In this document: positions 13,601 to 26,598 of the stretch, piece after piece
Numbering within the stretch: the first letter of the stretch is position 1
Layout of the letters: the number at the start of each line of letters is the position of its first letter
Assembly (NCBI RefSeq): GCF_964340395.1
Contig: NC_135551.1
Span: 3,333,963 to 3,397,962, forward strand
Length of the DNA: 64,000 bases
Reading direction: 5' to 3'
Origin: Glandiceps talaboti
Lineage: Eukaryota; Hemichordata; Enteropneusta; Spengelidae
The notes under the pieces: generated by a model
Seen by the model: the letters and a program-made list of their open reading frames with translations, nothing else
Databases searched by the model: none
Told to the model about the DNA's origin: nothing
Made by a program: the position numbers and the translations under genes

Positions 13601-16600
13601 ACCAGGTGACTTGTAGAGTTATGACCAGGTGACTTGGAGAGTTATGACCAGGTGACTTGTAGAGTTACGACCAGGTGACTTGTAGAGTTACGACCAGGTG
13701 ACTTGTAGAGTTATGACCAGGTGACTTGTAGAGTTATGACCAGGTGACTTGTAGAGTTACGACCAGGTGACTTGTAGAGTTATGACTAGGTGACTTGTAG
13801 AGTTACGACCAGGTGACTTGTAGCGTTATGACCAGGTGACTTGTAGAGTTATGACTAGGTGACTTGTAGAGTTATGACCAGGTGACTTGTAGAGTTATGA
13901 CCAGGTGACTTGTAGAGTTACGACCAGGTAACTTGTAGAGTTATGACAAGGTGACTTGTAGAGTTATGACCAGGTGACTTGTAGAGTTATGACCAGGTGA
14001 CTTGTAGAGTTATGACTAGGTGACTTGTAGAGTTATGACCAGGTGACTTGTAGAGTTATGACCAGGTAACTTGTAGAGTTATGACCAGGTGACTTGTAGA
14101 GTTATGACCAGGTGACTTGTAGAGTTATGACTAGGTGACTTGTAGAGTTATGACCAGGTGACTTGTAGCGTTATGACCAGGTGACTTGTAGAGTTATGAC
14201 TAGGTGACTTGTAGAGTTATGACCAGGTGACTTGTAGAGTTATGACCAGGTGACTTGTAGAGTTATGACCAGGTGACTTGTAGAGTTATGACCAGGTGAC
14301 TTGGAGAGTTATGACCAGGTGACTTGTAGAGTTATGACCAGGTGACTTGTAGAGTTATGACCAGGTGACTTGTAGAGTTATGACCAGGTGACTTGTAGAG
14401 TTATGACCAGGTGACTTGGAGAGTTATGACCAGGTGACTTGTAGAGTTATGATCAGGTGACTTTTATCAAACATATTACACTTGTCATAAGACTAAGAAC
14501 TAGAAAAGTCCTGTCTCTAGTATCAAAATGTATCAAATTTAATTTGATTGCTTTTGGAAATGACTACAACATTGTTTAATACTGTAACAATTGTCACTGA
14601 AAAGTGATTTTTTTCATGGAACTTATATCATTGAGTTATGAAGGAAAGAAAAACACCAGAGTAAAGTAGTGAAAAATGAATTCCAAATGAAAATGATGTT
14701 TGACAGAGTTGAGATAATAGATTGGTAATATTGCATTGAATTGTGAAAGTCATATTTCTATTTACCATGTTGTTGTCTTGATTTTTAGGCTAAAAATTGT
14801 TCTCATTCATATTTTAGCCTCCACTTCCATCGTGTGCAACTTTGATAATTTCACCTTCATCTATAAGTCATCAGTGGGTAGATGAAATCAACAGACATAT
14901 CAAGACAGCTACCCTTAAAGTTTTGGTAAGTATATTGATTTATAGTAGGTAGATGAAATCAACAGACATATCAAGACAGCTACCCTCAACAACTTGTAAC
15001 ATTGTCATATCTGATTTGAATCAATTTGAAATGATAACAACTTGTTACATTGTCATATCTGATTTGAATCAATTTGAAATGATAGCAACATGTTACATTG
15101 TCATATCTGATTTGAATCAATTTGAAATGATAGCAACATGTTACATTGTCATATCTGATTTGAAATGATAACAACATGTTACATTGTCATATCTGATTTG
15201 AATCAATTTGAAATGATAGCAACATGTTACATTGTCATATCTGATTTGAAATGATAACAACATGTTACATTGTCATATCTGATTTGAATCAATTTGAAAT
15301 GATAGCAACATGTTACATTGTCATATCTGATTTGAATCAATTTGAAATGATAGCAACATGTTACATTGTCATATCTGATTTGAAATGATAGCAACATGTT
15401 ACATTGTCATATCTGATTTGAAATGATAACATGTAACATTGTCATATCTGATTTGAAATGATAACTTGTAACATTGTCATATCTGATTTGAAATGATAAC
15501 TTGTAACATTGTCATATCTGATTTGAAATGATAACTTGTAACATTGTCATATCTGATTTGAAATGATAACAACATGTTACATTGTCATATCTGATTTGAA
15601 ATGATAACATGTAACATTGTCATATCTGATTTGAAATGATAACTTGTAACATTGTCATATCTGATTTGAAATGATAACTTGTAACATTGTCATATCTGAT
15701 TTGAAATGATAACTTGTAACATTGTCATATCTGATTTGAAATGATAACAACATGTTACATTGTCATATCTGATTTGAAATGATAACAACATATTACATTG
15801 TCATATCTGATTTGAAATGATAGCAACATGTTACATTGTCATATCTGATTTGTAATGATAACAACTTGTAACATTGTCATATCTGATTTGAATTGTAACA
15901 TTTTCTCTAAAGGTATACCAAGGTGTCAAGAAGCATGGATTTATACAGCCTCACAGCCTGGCTAGTCATGATATCGTCATAACAACATATGAAACGCTGA
16001 GAAATGAAATTAATTATGTTGATTTACCTCACAGTAACAGTAAGTTGTCTCTTTACTGAATTGCTAACTGTACATTGTATGTTGTCATAAGTTATCTATT
16101 TTTACTTAAAGTCACTGTATGGATGAAGATTGGGTATTTATTATGGACTTTGAATTTATAAACAATTTTATCATGGCTTCCTATTTCTGAAATAACAGAT
16201 GCAAGTCCTTGTTTGTAACTCAATACATTACAACAAATTAATAAACATGTAAACTGTTTCCTATTGTACGTACAATAACAAACCTTTTGCATATATTTCA
16301 GCAATTTATTGAGTTTCAAAGAAGGACTTGATCTATTTTATTTCACATTGATATTTCAAGAAGGAAGCCATGAAAAAATTATTTTATGAATTAAAGATTT
16401 ACTTTTAAGGTGTCTAGAAACTGTTAATACTAGTTTCAAACATCTCACTGGCTAAAGTCTACAACTCAAACAGCCAATACAATAATTTAAAAGTGTTGTC
16501 TTTAGTATGAATGTATGCAGTATAGTTTACAACTGATGATGGCACAGTGTCACATAAGCTCAATGAACAAACTTTGTTCATTTTATAGAGGGTTCAATTG

Positions 16601-19600
16601 CTGAATTCACTTTTGTACTTCTAACCAAATTTTGAAAATTCTTGCACCTTCAATGATAGCAGGTTCACTATTTACCACTGAGATGTTGATTAAAATTTAG
16701 TGCTAATACATTTGTACAGTGCTTAGTTCTGGTTGGTGTTTACATTGTATCAATGGTAGTGATGTGACCTGTACAATTTTCACTAAGTCTGATTTACATC
16801 ATCTATTGTAGTGATGTGACCTGTACAATTTTCACTAAGTCTGATTTACATCATCTAGAAATGTATCAATGGTAGTGATGTGACCTATACAATTTTCACT
16901 AAGTCTGATTTACATCATCTATTGTAGTGATGTGACCTGTACAATTTTCACTAAGTCTGATTTACATCATCTATTGTAGTGATGTGACCTGTACAATTTT
17001 CACTAAGTCTGATTTACATCATCTATTGTAGTGATGTGACCTGTACAATTTTCACTAAGTCTGATTTACATCATCTATTGTAGTGATGTGACCTGTACAA
17101 TTTTCACTAAGTCTGATTTACATCATCTAGAAATGTATCAATGGTAGTGGTGTGACCTGTACAATTTTCACTAAGTCTGATTTACATCATCTATTGTAGT
17201 GATGTGACCTGTACAATTTTCACTAAGTCTGATTTACATCATCTATTGTAGTGATGTGACCTGTACAATTTTCACTAAGTCTGATTTACATCATCTATTG
17301 TAGTGATGTGACCTGTACAATTTTCACTAAGTCTGATTTACATCATCTAGAAATGTATCAATGGTAGTGATGTGACCTGTACAATTTTCACTAAGTCTGA
17401 TTTACATCATCTATTGTAGTGATGTGACCTGTACAATTTTCACTAAGTCTGATTTACATCATCTATTGTAGTGATGTGACCTGTACAATTTTCACTAAGT
17501 CTGATTTACATCATCTATTGTAGTGATGTGACCTGTACAATTTTCACTAAGTCTGATTTACATCATCTAGAAATGTGTCAATGTCACGGAGCTGTTTCTC
17601 TTATGATGGATAATGTTGTAAAAATGAAAATGAAGTTTTATATCTGTGTGGTTTTCTTTGTTAACTTTTCATTTTGATGAATTCTGTTTGAGGGTTATTA
17701 ATCCTGTGGTATTGTTATTGTATCTGCAGGTGATGAGGGTCGTCGTTTTCGTCATGCAAAGCGATACATGGCTGTGCCAAGTTCTATTACTGCAGTGCAA
17801 TGGTGGAGAGTGTGTCTAGATGAAGCACAGATGGTGGAATGTGCTACTACTAAGGTACTCTTGTAAAATAGTTTTATGAAGGACTTTGCATAACATGACA
17901 GATCATATCAGTGTTTCAATGTGTAGTATATGTGGTATGTGTGGTACACGTATGTGTAATATATGTATAGTATGTATGGTATGTGTAATATGTTTAGTAT
18001 GTGTGGTATGTGTAGTATGTGTATGTGTAGTATGTGTGGTATGTGTGGTACACATATGTGTAATATGTATAGTATGTATGGTATGTGTAATATGTGTAGT
18101 ATGTGTGGTATGTGTATTAGTGTAAAATGTGTAATGTGTGTAGTATGTGTGGTATGTGTAGTATGTGTGGTATGTGTAGTACATTATGTATGTGTAGTGG
18201 GTGTATGTGGTATGTAATTTTTGTCATAGAAAATTGTATAATGTATTGTTTATCATTGTTAAGTTTATGCATTTTGAATTGTGTTTGACCTTTGACCACA
18301 GGCCGCTGAGATGGCATTGAGGCTTAGTGCAGTGAATAGATGGTGTGTGACTGGTACACCAATTCAGAAGGGAATGGAAGGTAAAATACCTAGTTACCTT
18401 TAGACATAAACTTATGTACATGTTCTGTTCTTATAATAATACATTAGTGAAAATGAACCAACAAACACACCAAAGTTACATGCAGGATTTCCCTTGAGTA
18501 TATAAGTATCAACTACTCATACATGTACATAGTGAGCATTGCAATGATATAAATTATCATATACCTATGCCCAGATCAATTGTTCTTGATGACGTTTAAT
18601 GGGAAATATCATTTCTGATATGGGACATTAAACGTCGTGATATTCACGTTAAACGTTTTCAGAAAACACCTCTCTGATTGGACAAAACACGTCAATTCAG
18701 AACATAAACAAAAAAAAACCTAAAAGGTGGCCGATCTTCGACGTTAAAGTTAGTTATATTTTGTATTGCCACAACACTGAGAAATTTTCAAAAGGAAATT
18801 TTAATGAAAATATTCATATCCAAATGATACTATTTATGATTGTAAATTTATAACAACACTGTACAGGTACGTACATTTTGCAATGGTATCGTGGGCGTGA
18901 CTGTGAGTGAAGGCCATCCACTGTGTACGCTACCAATACCACACTATCGTACTGCAGTAGTTACGCTTGCAGTGAAGCATCTAGTTTTATATTAACATAT
19001 GAAATTTACGGAGACTGCATCGTTTCATCGCACTTTATTCTTCATCGCACATCAAAAAATGGTGTCTGACGGATATGCAAATTTATACATAATCACGTGA
19101 CCTGTTGCGAGGTCAAGCTTACATACACACAGTCACTAGTGTTGTGTGGTTTCTCACCCAAATCTATTGATTATAACTTTGTGATGTACATGTAATATCA
19201 AATTTAGTTTGTAAAATTTGTCTGAATGCGACTTTTGTTCATTTGTCATTTTAATCATATTTGCTCGGGATGTTCTGACCTCTGAGCTCGACTAAAAATT
19301 GAAAGTAACTTCACTTGCCCCCTGCTGTACATCGATATCGATGATAATCTACATGATTTTAAAATAGAATAAAATGTATTAAATAAAAATAAAATTACCG
19401 CTATGTATCAGATTCATGCCACCCAACAATATATGTAACTTTATGTGTGCATTTACATTATGAAAGCACACAATTAGTACAATTACTTGATCGTAGCGTA
19501 GGATTGGCACGAACACTCAAAACAGTTGAGAGAAAAAATAGTTTGGAAGAACAGGGGTGATATTGGTTTTTGATCTGCCCTGTTTGACGTCACACTGGTG

Positions 19601-22600
19601 GAGATTTGCACGTATTTATGTGATAATGGGTTATAATAACCTCATATTACTGCTAGAATCAAAGAAGTTATCCAAACATATCAATTACACAAATATTTTA
19701 TTTGAGAAAGTTGAAGCCCATAAAACCCAAGAAATAATCCAAATAATAAGGCATGGAAACATGTGTCTTAGAGATGCTCGGAGGCATGTGACTTTGTACT
19801 TAATACATGTAACATGTGTCTTAGAGATGCTCGGAGGCATGTGACATATCAATAATATCAAATTATTACAAGTCATATAGAGATTACTTGCACCGTATGC
19901 TTACTTAGTGGTATTGCAGTACAATACCAACATTACTGCATGCCTGTATACAAATGATATGCAAATGAGGACACAGTCATTTGTTGTACACCAAAGTATG
20001 TGATAGCTCTTTGTGGAAATTTGCTCTTTCAGATTAACATATGTAATAATAACAGAACCCACTCTGCATGAGTTCCAATGTGGGTACTCAGGGGTATTTG
20101 TACCTGTGTTTGCAGTGTTTTATGTTGCACTTTCACTGTCTATGCTTGTGAAAGTATGGGGTGCAGAGAACACTGTAAGCATTCATACAAATACCCAAAA
20201 TATGCCACACTTGCACTGTTGCATCCTGGGGGTTATGTCATATGATTTCATACAGCAGATTTTGTGATGTATTTAACCATTTTGTTATTTTCTAGATTTG
20301 TATGGTCTATTTTTATTTCTTGGTGTTGATCCATATTGGGTGAAATACTGGTGGAATCGGTTGCTATACCAACCATATTTAAATGGCAATCCTAGACCAG
20401 TTAATGAAGCCGTTGCTAAGGTCTTATGGAGAACAGCTAAGAAAGACGTCTTAGATCAGGTAATATGAGTTCTCTACCCTCCTCTTACCACCCCTCCCAT
20501 ACCCTGATTTCAGGTAATGTGTGTTCTCTACCTCCTCTTACCACCCCTCCCATACCCTGATTTCAGGTAATGTGAGTTACCACCCCTCCCATACTCATAT
20601 GTTTTTAGTATTTGATTTCAATATAAAGTTGAAAACACAGAAAAAAAGTCATTGTATTCAGCTCAGGGTAGCTATACAGAGAAAAGACACCAAAATATTG
20701 TATACATAATATAAAACAAGTACTGTCTACTAGGCTCTCTTCAGAGAAACTTGACCAAGCTAGATCAATGAGACTGAAAGCAAGGTTTCATGTTGAGATA
20801 GACACAATAAAGATAACACACAAACATCACTTACACAGTGTGGACCCTTTATTTAGTTAACGATATACACAGTAACAGCATGCACATTACCGGTACTATA
20901 ATTACAATAGACATGAGGTATATGTTTCTTGAAGTTCAAATAAGTTCATGGTCATCAGTCAACCGAACTGATTCTATCATGCAGTTACAGTTTATATCAT
21001 TACAGATAAAGTAAATACAGAGTTCACACTGTGTAAGTGATGTTTGTGTGTTATCTTTACAGTGTGTATCTCTTATGATCAGGCTAACTGATCTTGATAG
21101 TTCATTTAACAGCTTGGTCAAACTTCTTCAAACTGAATTGTAATAACAACAGAGTATGCATATACATACTATAAAACTACAACCTATAATACTATCTACT
21201 AAATTTTATTGTATCTTTGTAGATTAATATCCCAAACCAGACGGAGGTAATCCATTGGTTGAAGTTTTCACCAGTGGAAGAACATTTTTATCATCGTAAA
21301 CATGAAGATTGTGCTCAAAATGCAATTAGGGTAGGTACCATAATGGTCACACACTGGGAATCTTTCTAAGGAGGAAATAGTTTGTTTTGAGAGATTTTAC
21401 TGATAGTTTGTTGTATTTTTTGGAGATTAAAGTGGTCGATGCTGAGAGAGGTATACTATGAAAGTTGAATGCATTGTATACACTGATAATAAGTATTTTG
21501 TATGTGATTTGTTTATCAGGTTCTGAATAGATGGCCACAGGACCCAAACACTAAACTAAGTCAACTAGATAGGAAACTAGTACATGCTGTAAGTATTGAA
21601 TGCTATAAGTTGTTTTATCCAGTCTACATGTACAATACACTGTAATATCTATAATAGATTTTCCAGTTCCAAGATGCATTGCGCAAGATGATGTCGCTTA
21701 TGTTGTTACATTTAGTTTTGTTTTGTCTATACTATGTTTGAAATAACATTTTCATCAGGAAATTATGGAAACACATGGATTGGGTTCCATCTGTCCGTCC
21801 GTCCAGAGCCGTTTCTTGGAGATGCCTGGACCGATTTTTTTCAAACTTGGTACAGGGGCAACATACTATAGCATACATATGCACGTCAATTTGTTTCATG
21901 ATACAATCCAATATGGCCACCTAGCAGCCATTTTGTTTGCGAATTTTCCCTGTCAAAAGCCATAACTCAGACATGCTTGAACAGATCTTATTCAAAGTTG
22001 GTATTAGGACAGTGTTCTATGACATACATGTGCATATTCATTGTTGTCGTGATGCGATCCAATATGGCTGCCTGGAAGCCATTTTGTTTGCGAATTTTCC
22101 ATGTCCAAAGCCATAACTCAGACATGCTTGAACAGATGTCATTCAAAGTTGGTATTAGGACAGTGTTCTGTGACATACATGTGCATATCCATTTTCGTCG
22201 TGACACGTGGTACAAAATGGCTGCCTGGCAGCCATTTTGTTGGTGTAGTTTTCATGTCCAAAGCCATAACTCAGACATGCTTGAACAGATCCCAGATAGT
22301 TTAAGCATAGCTTGACACTGGCAGACTTAGTAAGTTGATGAGAATTCAGTTGTAACATTGCAAAGCTGGTAAATTGATAGAACTCAGTTGATTAGAAACA
22401 TTGCAACGTTGTAGACTCTCTCACAGTCCTCGGAGCTTCGCATTACTAAAATTAAAGCTAAATGAGTTATTTTGTATTACCGATATCATCTTCATAACCG
22501 TACTTGAATGTCCTTGTACTGTGTGCCCTCATCGACCACATAGAGATAATCATTCATTGACGTGTGACTGCAACCCTCCGTGTTTTCGCAAAGCCCAAGC

Positions 22601-25600
22601 TCCAAGGACTGTGAGAGAGTCTATGCAAAGTTGGTAAGTTGATAGAATTCAGTTGTAACATTGCATAATGGCATATACATTAGTATTAGATGTATTGACT
22701 TGCAGTACAGTATACTTTTATCACATTTCAAAATATTGAGACGTTTTTATTCTATGATTGTAACAGATGATGTGGCCACTACTGAAGCTACGCCAAGCAT
22801 GTTGTCATCCACAGGCAGTAAGGGGAGAGTTTCTACCACTGCATAAAAGTACCATGACAATGGAAGAACTACTCAAATCTTTGACTCAGAAAACTAAACT
22901 AGAATGCGAAGAATCTCACAGACAATTTATTTGTGCATTGAATGGATTAGCTGCCTTACATATCATCAGAGAGGAGGTTAGTAGAGTCAGGTTGTCATGG
23001 TTACTACTTTTGTTGCCGAATTTATGATTGCCATTCATGCCAAAATCAGTGTTTCAAATTGTTGACAGTTTTTGGCCAATGAAGGATGAGAGGTTTTGGT
23101 CTTAATAAGTTCATAGATTTATTCCATGTCATTTCTTTGGTAATGATTGAAAGACTAGCAGACAGACGTACAGACAAACAGGCAGAGATGTACAGATGTA
23201 CAGACTGGCAGACAGACAGACAGACAGGTAGACAGAGATGTACAGATATACAGACTGGCAGACAGACAGGCAGGTAGACAGACAGACAGGTTTATTACAA
23301 GCAGATAGACATACAGACACAGACAGACATCTCTATAACCTTGCAGACAGGCAGGTAGACAGACAGACAGGTTTAAATACAGGCAGATAGACATACAGAC
23401 ACAGACAGACATCTCTATAACCATGCAGACAGGCAGGTAGACAGACAGACAGGTTTATTACAGGCAGATAGACATACAGACACAGACAGGCATCTCTATA
23501 ACCATGCAGACAGGCAGGTAGACAGACAAACAGGTTTATTACAGGCAGATAGACATACAGACACAGACAGACATCTCTATAACCATGCAGACAGGCAGGT
23601 AGACAGACAGACAGGTTTATTACAGGCAGATAGACATACAGACACAGACAGACATCTCTATAACTATGCAGACAGGCAGGTAGACAGACAGACAGGTTTA
23701 TTACAGGCAGATAGACATACAGACACAGACAGACATCTCTATAACCATGCAGACAGGCAGGTAGACAGACAGACAGGTTTATTACAGGCAGATAGACATA
23801 CAGACACAGACAGACATCTCTATAACCATGCAGACAGGCAGGTAGACAGACAAACAGGTTTATTACAGGCAGATAGACATACAGACACAGACAGACATCT
23901 CTATAACCATGCAGACAGGCAGGTAGACAGACAGACAGGTTTATTACAGGCAGATAGACATACAGACACAGACAGACATCTTTATAACCATGCAGACAGG
24001 CAGGTAGACAGATAGACAGGTTTATTACAGGCAGATAAACATACAGACACAGACAGACATCTCTATAACCTTGCAGACAGGCAGGTAGACAGATAGACAG
24101 GTTTATTACAGGCAGATAAACATACAGACACAGACAGACATCTCTATAACCTTGCAGACAGGCAGGTAGACAGACAGACAGGTTTAATACAGGCAGATAG
24201 ACATACAGACACAGACAGACATCTTTATAACCATGCAGACAGGCAGGTAGACAGATAGACAGGTTTATTACAGGCAGATAGACATACAGACACAGACAGA
24301 CATCTCTATAATCATGCAGACAGGCAGGTAGACAGACAGACAGGTTTATTACAGGCAGATAGACATACAGACACAGACAGACATCTCTATAACCATGCAG
24401 ACAGGCAGGCAGACAGACAGACAGGTTTATTACAGGCAGATAGACATACAGACACAGACAGACATCTTTATAACCATGCAGACAGGCAGGCAGACAGACA
24501 GACAGACATGCAGGCTGACATACAGGCTGACATACAGGCTGACATACAGGCTGACATACAGACAGACATACAGGCTGACATACAGGCAGTTCCTGTATTT
24601 GATAAATGTTGATTGATGTAATGAGGGTAATTTTAAGACTGAGTGGACTTTTACTAAAATTATACTAAAGATAATACACTTGATATCAATCTGCTGTTAG
24701 CAGTAATTGATAGATAGTCTTGTTTTGTTGTCTTACAGTATATAGATGCTGTAGATATGTACCGTGAGGTACTATGGTCCATAGATAATCTTGTTTTGTT
24801 GTCTTACAGTATATAGATGCTGTAGATACATACTGTGAGGTACTATGGTCCATAGATAATCTTGTTTTGTTGTCTTACAGTATGTAGATGCTGTAGATAT
24901 GTACCGTGAGGTACTACGGGCCGTAGAAGAACACAGAGGACAGTTGAAGACAGATTCACTACAACGTTTACACACACTGTACAATCTTAATGAATTGCTG
25001 GAACAGAGTCATCCAGGCATTTCACCAACTCTTAGAGATGCTCAACTTGGAAAAGAGGTATTCATAGTTTACTGACTTGATTTTAATAAATGGATAACAT
25101 CAAATGATCAAATGAATAACGTGTAAGAATAAGGCAATAAAACACCAAAAGTCATGAAGTATCTAGAGTTAATGAGAAATATCAACTGACATGAATTTAG
25201 ATGTACAGTGTGTAATATTTAGTCAGTTCCCGTGGTTACTGCAGAGGGTGTTGCTATAATGCTGATAGACATAGCCCAAGTGCTCTATATTAGATTTGTA
25301 AAACCAACAGGCAAGTATTTACAAGTGAAGCTTGTTACAAACAGAAAGTAAATAAATGAATTGGATTAATAATACTTGGCACAGCATAGAACTACTACTT
25401 GTCTTACATTTCATGGTTTGATAAGAAAAGTTTTATGGCCTCTTTATGTGTACATGAAATGCCAGGGGAACTGGAAATTTGTTTGTGAATGTGAGCTATT
25501 GTGTAAAGAGGCCATAAAACTGTTCTTATGAAACCATGAAATATAATACAAGTCTCTGCTGTTCCAACATGCTGTTCCAAGTGTTATTTAATCCAATTAA

Positions 25601-26548
25601 ATTATTTACTTTCCCTGATGACTCCAAAAACATTATTATCATTACTCAAACAAACTAACAAATTTTAATGTCTTTTTAATTTTCCTTTTTTGCTCTTCCA
25701 CCTAGGCCAATGAAATCAAGGCCACCTATATGGCCAAAGCTGTTGCCTTGGTAACACAGACACAACAGAACCTCAGACCAATACAAATGAAAATAACAGA
25801 ACTGAGAAAAAAGGTGTGCAGATTTTCTGATAATAATTCGGAGGAGTCTGGAACTCTAATGTTGTCAGTTTAGTTTTTTATCCCCTAAGTGGGCACAACC
25901 TGGAGAGGGTTATAATAATGACCCATGTCTGTTAGCCAGTCACCTACTCATGGTCAGTCATATCTCTGACACCCATGACTCACTTTCAACCAAACCTGGC
26001 ATAAATTTCGAACACTTCAGAGTGCATTTACATATCTTTTACTAAAGATATTCACTTTTGATTGAGAATGATATCGTATGAATTTGTCTTGGCTAATTCT
26101 TCAGCAACATTGCCTGCTGATGCAATCTATTTACGGCCAACACAACACAAAATGTGAAACATGTGTAAAACGTTGGGTCAATATTCAAATTAGATAGTTT
26201 TCAAAGACTAATTACCAAAATATGCAAATAACTAATTAAAACTAATAGCTACATCATAAATATTTTCAGATTAGATGCGCTATGGTATCATAAATGTATG
26301 TATACAATTATATAGTATTTGAAGCTTGCACTCTGTAGATATAGTCTGATTACTGACAATCATTAATTAGCCTAATTAATCATTATCATTATTATCAGGA
26401 TGTTTACCAAAATCTAATCAGTTCTTGTTGTTACTATAAGGAAGATGTGTACCAAGTTTCATTAGAATTAATGCAGTAGTTTTTGAGATATTGTGTCCAC
26501 AGACAGACCGACAGACAGACAGACACACACACACGCGCGCGCACGCGT

Positions 26549-26598
<50 letters not shown>

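Noticed and set aside
17886-18217. Cysteine/valine-rich ORFs
   Set aside because: Translation of a TATG/TGTG simple repeat in intron 8.
22401-22637. 78-codon ORF in intron 12
   Set aside because: It spans the MITE and its TIRs; coding is unlikely.
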